Under the pieces are notes generated by a model. That model searched no databases. It saw only the letters and a list, made by a program, of their open reading frames with translations, and had not been told where the DNA came from. Below, in pieces: positions 58,655-64,000 of a stretch of DNA of 64,000 nucleotides. Each line of letters starts with the position of its first letter. Within the stretch, counting starts at the first letter, position 1. A program made the position numbers and the translations under genes. This stretch comes from Pseudomonas pseudonitroreducens (GTDB lineage Bacteria; Pseudomonadota; Gammaproteobacteria; Pseudomonadales; Pseudomonadaceae), in contig NZ_BQHJ01000013.1 of NCBI RefSeq assembly GCF_021603645.1, forward strand, positions 146,277 through 210,276, in the 5' to 3' direction.

Positions 58655-58885
58655 GGGGAGGGCCTCAGGCTGATCGCTGTCTTCGTGGAAACAGGCTTGT
58701 TGAATACAGGGGGTCGATTTTCTTCATGCCGGGTAGTGGAAAAAATCGCTGGCTACAAATAATCACTTCAGAGTTTTCTAAACTAATGACGGCGGCTAGA
58801 CTGCGCCACCTTGCCGCAGCAGACGGCTCGCCGGGCTTGTGGCCTGCGGTTCCTGAATAGATAGGTGGCTTGCTATCATCCTTTT

Positions 58886-58907
58886 TTCAGGTATAGAAAC
58901 TACTGAA
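58886..58907. promoter_or_regulatory. Candidate GbuR (LysR) box
   Basis: TTCAG-N12-CTGAA inverted repeat 35 bp before the gbuR ATG, LysR-like in size and place, but only one clear copy is visible in the 288-bp gbuA/gbuR gap. Confidence 0.45.
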
Positions 58908-58942
58908 CTAGAGCGGCCCGGCCGCGGTTTTGCGGAGTCTTC

Positions 58943-59839
58943 ATGAGCGCGAGCGCATTGCCCGACGTCAAACTGCTGCGGATTTTCGCCTGCGTGGTGC
59001 GCAGCCAGGGCTTCGCCGCGGCACAGCAGGAACTGAACCTGTCGACCTCGGCGATCAGCACCTACATGAGCCAACTGGAGAACCAGTTGGGCATCGTGCT
59101 CTGCCACCGTGGGCGTGGCGGTTTCGGCCTGACCAGCAAGGGCGAGCTGTTCCACCAGGAAACCCTGCGCATCCTCGGTGAGCTGGAAGGCTTCGAGCGC
59201 TATGCGGCGACCCTCAAGGGTGAGCTGCGCGGCACCCTGAACCTTGGCGTGCTGGATTCCACCGTGAGCGACCCGGCGCTGCCGCTGGCGGATGTGATCG
59301 GCTCCTTCAGCAGCCTGCACCCCGCGGTGCACCTGCACTTGCAGGTGCAGAGCCCGTACGAGCTGCAACTGGCGGTGCTGGACAACCGCCTGGACCTGGC
59401 CATCGGCTCGTTCTTCAGCCGGATGAACGGCCTGGTCTACCAGCCTCTTTATAGAGAGCAGCACTGGTTGTACTGCAGCGACCGCCACCCGCTGTTCGAC
59501 GGACGGCGCATCCCCGCCGAGCTGATCACCCAGCAGCGCATGGTTGGCCGCGGCTACTGGAGCCAGGCGGAGCTGGCGCGGCACGGCTTCAAGCACAGCG
59601 CCGGCACGGTGGAAAGTATGGAGGCGCAGCTGATCCTGATTCTTTCCGGCGGCTACATCGGCTACCTGCCCGAGCACTACGCCCATCCCTGGGTGGAGCA
59701 GGGCCGCCTGCGCGCGCTGCTGCCGGCGACCTTCGGCTACCAGGCGCCGTTTTCGCTGATCCTGCGCCGGGGCCGCTCGCGCGAGCCGCTGATCCAGAAC
59801 TTCCGCGACCTGCTGCGCACCCAGCCGAGCCAGTCATGA
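58943..59839 (+). CDS. gbuR: LysR regulator of guanidinobutyrate use
   Basis: 298 aa. N-terminal winged HTH (LLRIFACVVRSQGFAAAQQELNLSTSAISTYMSQLENQLG) and LysR substrate domain. Divergent from gbuA; in P. aeruginosa GbuR activates gbuA with guanidinobutyrate. GCGGAG 6 nt upstream. The stop overlaps the next gene (ATGA). Confidence 0.88.
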   Translation: MSASALPDVKLLRIFACVVRSQGFAAAQQELNLSTSAISTYMSQLENQLGIVLCHRGRGGFGLTSKGELFHQETLRILGELEGFERYAATLKGELRGTLNLGVLDSTVSDPALPLADVIGSFSSLHPAVHLHLQVQSPYELQLAVLDNRLDLAIGSFFSRMNGLVYQPLYREQHWLYCSDRHPLFDGRRIPAELITQQRMVGRGYWSQAELARHGFKHSAGTVESMEAQLILILSGGYIGYLPEHYAHPWVEQGRLRALLPATFGYQAPFSLILRRGRSREPLIQNFRDLLRTQPSQS

Positions 59840-60429
59840 GCCGCGCCCGTTGTCCGCGCTGCGAGCGCCCGTTGAAGCATTGCCTGTGTGCGCTGATTCC
59901 CCGTGTGGATAACCGCACCCGCGTGCTGCTGTTGCAGCATCCGAGCGAGGTCGGCCACGCGCTGAACACTGCGCGGCTGGCGGCGCTTGGCCTGGTCAAT
60001 GCGGAATTGATGGTTGACGAGGACTTCAGCAGCCTCGACCTGTCCGCCTGGGACGCCTGGCTATTGTTCCCCGGCGAATCCGCTGTCGGTCTGGCTGATC
60101 TGGCCGCGCAGCCTGTGGATAAACCACGCCTGCTGGTCGTCCCAGACGGCACCTGGCGCAAGGCGCGCAAGCTGCTGCACCTCAACCCGAACCTCGCTGC
60201 GCTGCCGCGCGTTGTGCTGCCGGAAGGACTCACCTCGCGCTACCGCCTGCGCAAGGCGCCGGTCGAAGGCGCACTGTCGACCATCGAAGCGGTGGTGCAT
60301 GCGCTCGATGCGCTGGATGCGCCGCAGTCCCACGCCGCGCTGCTGCGCCCGTTCGATGCACTGATCGAAGGGCAGATCGCCGCGATGGGCGAGGAAACCT
60401 TCCAGCGCAACCACGGGCCGCGCTGCTGA
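59836..60429 (+). CDS. tapT: DTW-domain tRNA-uridine aminocarboxypropyltransferase
   Basis: 197 aa. DTW proteins such as E. coli TapT make acp3U47 in tRNA. CPRCERPLKHCLC is the zinc-binding N-terminus; VVPDGTWRKARKLLHLN is the DTW motif (DGTW). Overlaps gbuR by 4 nt, so translated together although unrelated in role. Confidence 0.88.
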   Translation: MSRARCPRCERPLKHCLCALIPRVDNRTRVLLLQHPSEVGHALNTARLAALGLVNAELMVDEDFSSLDLSAWDAWLLFPGESAVGLADLAAQPVDKPRLLVVPDGTWRKARKLLHLNPNLAALPRVVLPEGLTSRYRLRKAPVEGALSTIEAVVHALDALDAPQSHAALLRPFDALIEGQIAAMGEETFQRNHGPRC

Positions 60430-60464
60430 TCCGCTCCTACGAGATACCTCTGCGCTTGGACCAT

Positions 60465-60600
60465 CCCTCACCCTAGCCCTCTCCCAAGGGGAGAGGGGAC
60501 CGTTCGGTGCAGGATGAAACCTTCGCGTCAGTCGGCTCGGACTGCCCCCTCTCCCTGAGGAGCGGGGCGCGCAGCCAGGGTTGGGGTGAGGGGGAAGACG
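60465..60600. repeat. CCCTCTCC repeat element, degenerate
   Basis: CCCTCTCCCAAGGGGAGAGG, ACCGTTCGG and CCCTCTCCCTGAGGAGCGGG repeat parts of the 71-bp unit seen at 35200-35590. No gene in 60430-60660. Confidence 0.7.
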
Positions 60601-60662
60601 CAGAGACGGGCTATCCAGAGAAGACAGTTGCTCCTACAGGAGCAGGAGCGCGGGGACGCGCG

Positions 60663-60764
60663 TATACTGCGCCCCTTACTCCCCTTCGCGAGGTGTTCGT
60701 CCGATGCGTCATTGATGCCGCCGTGGTTTCACGGCCCGTTTCCGTCCCAGGTTCCGTTCCTGGG
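60663..60764 (+). promoter_or_regulatory. -10 box, 3-codon uORF and two hairpins before the ABC-F gene
   Basis: TATACT (60663-60668) is a good -10. GCGAGGTG then ATG CGT CAT TGA (60704-60715) is a 3-codon ORF. GCCGTG-GTTT-CACGGC (60720-60735) and CCCAGG-TTCCGTT-CCTGGG (60746-60764) follow. Layout resembles attenuators of antibiotic-responsive ABC-F genes. Confidence 0.45.
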
Positions 60765-60792
60765 GGTTACCCGGCATCCGATGGATTGGCGT

Positions 60793-62403
60793 ATGACGAA
60801 CCCTGTCTCCCTGACGCTGCATGGCGTCACGTTTCAATTGCCCACGGGCGAACCGCTGTTTCACGACCTCGATGAAACCTTTGATGGCCGTCGCACCGCA
60901 TTGGTCGGGCGCAATGGCGTGGGCAAGTCCGTGCTGGCGCGGATCATGGCGGGCGAGCTGGCTGCCAGCGCCGGTCGTTGCCTGCTCTCCGGGCCGGTGC
61001 ATTACCTGCCACAGCGCCTCGAGCCACAAGGGTTTGGCTGCGTCGCAGAATTGGCAGGCGTACAACCGCTGCTGGATTCGCTGGCGCGCGTCGAAGCCGG
61101 TGGGGTCGCCCAGGCCGATTTTGAACGCCTCGATGGCCACTGGGACATCCGCGCCCGCCTGGAGGCGGAACTGTCGGCGGCCGGGCTCGCCCATCTGCTG
61201 CCAGATACGCCCGCCTCGCGCCTCAGTGGTGGCGAGTGCACACGGGTTGCGCTGCTTGGCGCCTGGCTCAGCGGCGCCGATTGGCTGATCCTCGACGAAC
61301 CGAGCAACCACCTTGACCGCACCGGCCGCGATGCCCTGTGCGACCAACTGCAGCGCTGGCGCGGCGGCCTGATTCTGATAAGCCATGACCGCCTGTTGCT
61401 CGACGACATGCAACGCATCGTCGAGCTGTCTTCGGCTGGACTGCGCAGCTACTCCGGTGGCTACGCCTTCTACCGTGAGGTGCGTCAGCAGGAGCAGGAC
61501 AATGCCCAGCGCGAGTTGCAGCGGCGCAAGCTGGAGCGTGATCGCCAGCAGCACGCCATGCAGGAGCAGCGCGAGCGCCAGGAGCATCGGCAGGCGAAGG
61601 GGCGCAAGGAGGCCAAGGAAGCCAATCAGGCGAAGATTCTCGTCGACCGGCAGAAGGAGCGCAGCCAGGGCAGCATCGCGCGCCTGGCCACGCAGCATGA
61701 CGAGCGTCGGCAACGGCTGACGCGGGAGGTGAGCGAGGCTTTCGAGCAGTTGCGCGAGGACCGCGCGGTGGTCCTCAACGCGCCGGACTGCGAGCTGCCC
61801 GAGTCCCGTGGGGTAATGCTGCTGGAGTCGCTGCGCCTGCCATACGGCAACGCTGCGCCGCTGGACTTGCAGTTGAACGGGCCGCGCCGTGTGGCGGTCA
61901 CCGGGCGCAACGGCAGCGGCAAGTCGACCCTGCTCAAGGTGATGGCCGGCGTACTCAGCCCCGCTGCTGGCTTCTGCGAAGTGAGGGTGCGCAGTGCCTA
62001 TCTGGATCAGCACCTGACCGCGCTGGCGCCGGAGCGTTCGGTGTTCGAGCAGCTACAGGAGCGCAATCGCGTGGCGGACCCTGCGCTGCTGCGTACCCGG
62101 CTGGCGCAGCTGGGTTTGCCGGCGGCACGGGTCGAGTTGCCCAGTGCGCTGCTCAGCGGTGGCGAGCGGCTGAAAGCGGCGCTGGCCTGCGAACTCTACG
62201 CCGAGCATCCGGCGCAGCTGCTGCTTCTGGACGAGCCGGACAACCACCTCGACCTGCCTTCCCGCGAGGCGCTGGAAAACCTCCTGCGTCAGTACCGGGG
62301 CGCGCTGCTGGTGGTCTCCCATGACGCTGCGTTTCTCGACCGGCTCGAACTCGATGCGCGGCTGGAGTGCGGGGAGATCGGCTGGCGCTGGCTGGCCGGG
62401 TGA
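60793..62403 (+). CDS. ABC-F ATPase (translation factor/possible ribosome protection)
   Basis: 536 aa, two ABC domains with no membrane part. Walker A GRNGVGKS and GRNGSGKS; signatures LSGGECTR and LSGGERLK; Walker B LILDEPSNHLD and LLLDEPDNHLD. The linker is a long charged helix (QQEQDNAQRELQRRKLERDRQQH...). ABC-F proteins bind the ribosomal E site; some give antibiotic resistance. The subfamily is not clear. Start MTNPVSLTLHG; in-frame ATGs at 60781 and 60715 are alternatives, the latter overlapping the uORF stop. Confidence 0.88.
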   Translation: MTNPVSLTLHGVTFQLPTGEPLFHDLDETFDGRRTALVGRNGVGKSVLARIMAGELAASAGRCLLSGPVHYLPQRLEPQGFGCVAELAGVQPLLDSLARVEAGGVAQADFERLDGHWDIRARLEAELSAAGLAHLLPDTPASRLSGGECTRVALLGAWLSGADWLILDEPSNHLDRTGRDALCDQLQRWRGGLILISHDRLLLDDMQRIVELSSAGLRSYSGGYAFYREVRQQEQDNAQRELQRRKLERDRQQHAMQEQRERQEHRQAKGRKEAKEANQAKILVDRQKERSQGSIARLATQHDERRQRLTREVSEAFEQLREDRAVVLNAPDCELPESRGVMLLESLRLPYGNAAPLDLQLNGPRRVAVTGRNGSGKSTLLKVMAGVLSPAAGFCEVRVRSAYLDQHLTALAPERSVFEQLQERNRVADPALLRTRLAQLGLPAARVELPSALLSGGERLKAALACELYAEHPAQLLLLDEPDNHLDLPSREALENLLRQYRGALLVVSHDAAFLDRLELDARLECGEIGWRWLAG

Positions 62404-62580
62404 GGCTTTACCGGTCGGGAAGGGCTGGGTAGGATCGTCGTCCTTCCCTCTCCGGCTGCCTCTGCCGTGCACCGCCCAGGCGTTGATTCGCGAAGCGGGC
62501 ATTCATGCTGCCGACGCTCCAACGGCCGTCACCTGCGTGGCGCGCTATCCCATTGTGATTTGCTGAATCAGGATGAATTC

Positions 62581-63018
62581 ATGCTCATTCGCCAACGCAT
62601 TGCTGCGGACAACCCGCGGCTGCTCGACATCTGGCTGGGCGCCGTGCGCGCGACCCACGACTTCCTGCAACCCGCCGACATAGACGCGCTGCTGCCGCAG
62701 GTTCGCGATCTCTACCTGCCCGCCGTCGAGGTCTGGGTGGCGGTCGATGCCGACGACTGTCCCCAGGGCTTCATCGGCCTCAACGACAACCATGTGGAAA
62801 TGCTTTTCATCGACCCGGATTGCCGGGGGCGGGGCCTTGGCCGCGCGCTGCTGGATTTCGTGCGCGAATCGCGCGGTACGCTGAGTGTCGACGTCAATGA
62901 ACAGAATCCTCAGGCAGTGGGGTTCTATCTGCACTATGGCTTTGTCCAGACCGGGCGCTCGCCGCTGGATGGCGAAGGGCGGCCATTCCCCTTGCTGCAT
63001 ATGAGCCTGCCGGCATAA
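62581..63018 (+). CDS. GNAT acetyltransferase YjaB
   Basis: 145 aa. Blocks VRATHDFLQPADI, FIDPDCRGRGLGRALLD and VDVNEQNPQAVGFYLHYGFVQTGRS match, from memory, E. coli YjaB (THDFL..., NVNEQNEQAVGFYKKVGF), an acetyltransferase of unclear substrate. AGGATGAATTC before the ATG. Confidence 0.9.
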   Translation: MLIRQRIAADNPRLLDIWLGAVRATHDFLQPADIDALLPQVRDLYLPAVEVWVAVDADDCPQGFIGLNDNHVEMLFIDPDCRGRGLGRALLDFVRESRGTLSVDVNEQNPQAVGFYLHYGFVQTGRSPLDGEGRPFPLLHMSLPA

Positions 63019-63028
63019 GCGGCTCTGT

Positions 63029-63122
63029 GTAGGAGCGAGCTTGCTCGCGAATGGATTTCCCGACGATGCCGTTGCCTCAGACGGGTTCGCGAGCAAGGAC
63101 TAGGCATCCCCCTCGGTCCTAC
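63029..63122. repeat. REPIN, copy 8 (variant arm)
   Basis: GTAGGAGCGAGCTTGCTCGC ... TTCGCGAGCAAGGACTAGGC then ATCCCCCTCGGTCCTAC; the right arm is the GGGGGACGCC variant reversed. Confidence 0.88.
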
Positions 63123-63135
63123 AAAAAGCCGGGGG

Positions 63136-63492
63136 TCACGCTGTGTGCTCGGTCTCGCCGCTGCCGAAGCGGATGCTCCGCGCGCCGAGCCTGAGCAGGC
63201 TGTCGGCGAACAGGTCGCTGGCGGTGTGGCGGCAGTCCCAGGCGGCTTCCCAGTCTTCCTGGCGGCGCCAGTGCAGGCGACCGACCAGCCGTTGTGGCTC
63301 GCCTTCGGCATGCAGCTCGCTGGCGAGGTAGCCGGGGCGTCGGTAGAACAGCTCCTGCAGGTGCGACAGGTAATCGCCCAGCCGCGCGGCAATGTGCGGG
63401 CGTTGCCGGGGTGGTACGTCAATCTCGATCTGCAGGATGAAGTGCGGGTTGTCCACGCAGGCATGGGCGGTGATCGGGGCGGGTTGCGTCAT
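63136..63492 (-). CDS. SoxR-regulated antibiotic-monooxygenase-like protein
   Basis: 118 aa, ferredoxin-like ABM fold (HFILQIEIDVPPRQRP...YLSHLQELFYRRPGYLASELH...). Divergent from soxR across a perfect SoxR box. From memory PA2274, a known SoxR target in P. aeruginosa, sits in the same place. Likely a monooxygenase acting on redox-cycling compounds; reaction not known. Confidence 0.8.
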   Translation of the reverse strand: MTQPAPITAHACVDNPHFILQIEIDVPPRQRPHIAARLGDYLSHLQELFYRRPGYLASELHAEGEPQRLVGRLHWRRQEDWEAAWDCRHTASDLFADSLLRLGARSIRFGSGETEHTA

Positions 63493-63537
63493 GTTCCTGG
63501 GCTCCCTGGCTTGAACCGAATGCCTGGCGAGGGTAAA

Positions 63538-63557
63538 ACCTCAACTTAAGTTGAGGT
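63538..63557. promoter_or_regulatory. SoxR box
   Basis: ACCTCAACTTAAGTTGAGGT, a perfect 20-bp palindrome matching the pseudomonad SoxR consensus (CCTCAAGTTNACTTGAGG) closely. Between the ABM-like gene and soxR, so it can control both. Confidence 0.85.
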
Positions 63558-63566
63558 CAATAGCCC

Positions 63567-64000
63567 ATGAAAGAATCTTCTTCCTGCTCCATGCATCGCG
63601 AGCTGAGCGTCGGCGAGCTGGCCAAGCGTGCCGGCGTGGCGGTTTCCGCGCTGCACTTCTACGAGGCCAAGGGCCTGATCAGCAGCTCGCGCAATGCTGG
63701 CAACCAGCGCCGTTATTCCCGCGACACACTGCGCCGGGTGGCAGTGATCAAGGTGGCGCAACGGGTCGGCATTCCCCTGGGGGAGATCGCCGAGGCACTG
63801 GGTTCGTTGCCGAAAGGGCACAACCCGTCGGCGGCGGACTGGGCGCGATTGTCGGCACGCTGGCGCGAGGACCTGAACGAGCGGATCGAGAAATTGCTGC
63901 TGCTGCGCGATCAACTCGACGGCTGCATCGGTTGCGGGTGTTTGTCGATGGAGGCCTGCCCGTTGCGCAATCCGGGGGACAGGTTGGCGGAGGAGGGGCC
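63567..64000 (+). CDS. soxR: Redox-sensing regulator SoxR (cut by window edge)
   Basis: First 144 codons of a MerR-family protein, cut at the window edge (usual length about 155). [29 protein letters not shown] and the [2Fe-2S] ligands C120, C123, C125 and C131 in [16 protein letters not shown]. In pseudomonads SoxR senses redox-cycling agents such as phenazines. GAGG from the SoxR box doubles as its ribosome site. Confidence 0.92.
   Translation, partial: MKESSSCSMHRELSVGELAKRAGVAVSALHFYEAKGLISSSRNAGNQRRYSRDTLRRVAVIKVAQRVGIPLGEIAEALGSLPKGHNPSAADWARLSARWREDLNERIEKLLLLRDQLDGCIGCGCLSMEACPLRNPGDRLAEEG

Overview
The window is one continuous stretch of high-GC chromosome from a Pseudomonas. Protein content, gene order and the GTAGGAGCGAGCTTGCTCGCG repeats all fit the P. 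aeruginosa / P. nitroreducens / P. citronellolis side of the genus; that placement rests on family knowledge, not on a search. Genes are tightly packed on both strands. I see no tRNA, rRNA, prophage, insertion sequence or CRISPR array.

Layout. (1) 0-16.7 kb is a housekeeping and regulatory block in the order I remember from PAO1 PA0923-PA0942: dinB, a META lipoprotein, a zinc-ribbon protein, ldhA, gacS, a PirR/PirS-like two-component pair (without the pirA receptor gene), cysM, rlmD, relA-mazG, lpxO, a DUF2058 protein, rof, and a thioredoxin-fold/MarR divergon. (2) 16.8-31.7 kb matches the PA1288-PA1308 order: fadL, sseA, an acyltransferase, an SMP-30-like protein, rnd, ycgL, a 2-hydroxyacid dehydrogenase, nitroreductase, ycgN, oligopeptidase B, a HIT protein, a glutamine amidotransferase and DUF2937. 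(3) 31.7-44.7 kb is more mixed: aceK, a YhhY-like acetyltransferase, two EamA exporters flanking a 71-bp tandem repeat array, a solo polyamine-binding protein, cysK, an Xre/membrane-protein pair with twin operators, a MoxR/VWA pair, an AraC regulator behind a likely sigma-54 promoter, and DUF3079. (4) 44.9-60.4 kb is a polyamine/guanidine catabolism region (PA1408-PA1422-like): mscS, aphA with its own binding protein, an Anr-controlled 44-codon gene matching PA1414, and the gbu cluster (guanidinobutyrase, two transporters, a 2-ketoarginine-type decarboxylase, LysR regulator gbuR). (5) 60.6-64 kb holds an ABC-F ATPase with an attenuator-like leader, yjaB, and a soxR divergon with a perfect palindromic SoxR box; soxR runs off the right edge.

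How the genes work together. GacS, RelA and the Anr-box small gene tie the window to lifestyle and stress control. CysK and CysM give two routes to cysteine. AphA frees polyamines from acetyl-polyamines, and the decarboxylase plus GbuA supply two steps of the arginine transaminase route to GABA. The AruH-type transaminase and KauB-type dehydrogenase that complete it are not in the window. Eight REPIN-type inverted repeats and two further palindromic repeat families occupy most of the longer non-coding gaps.
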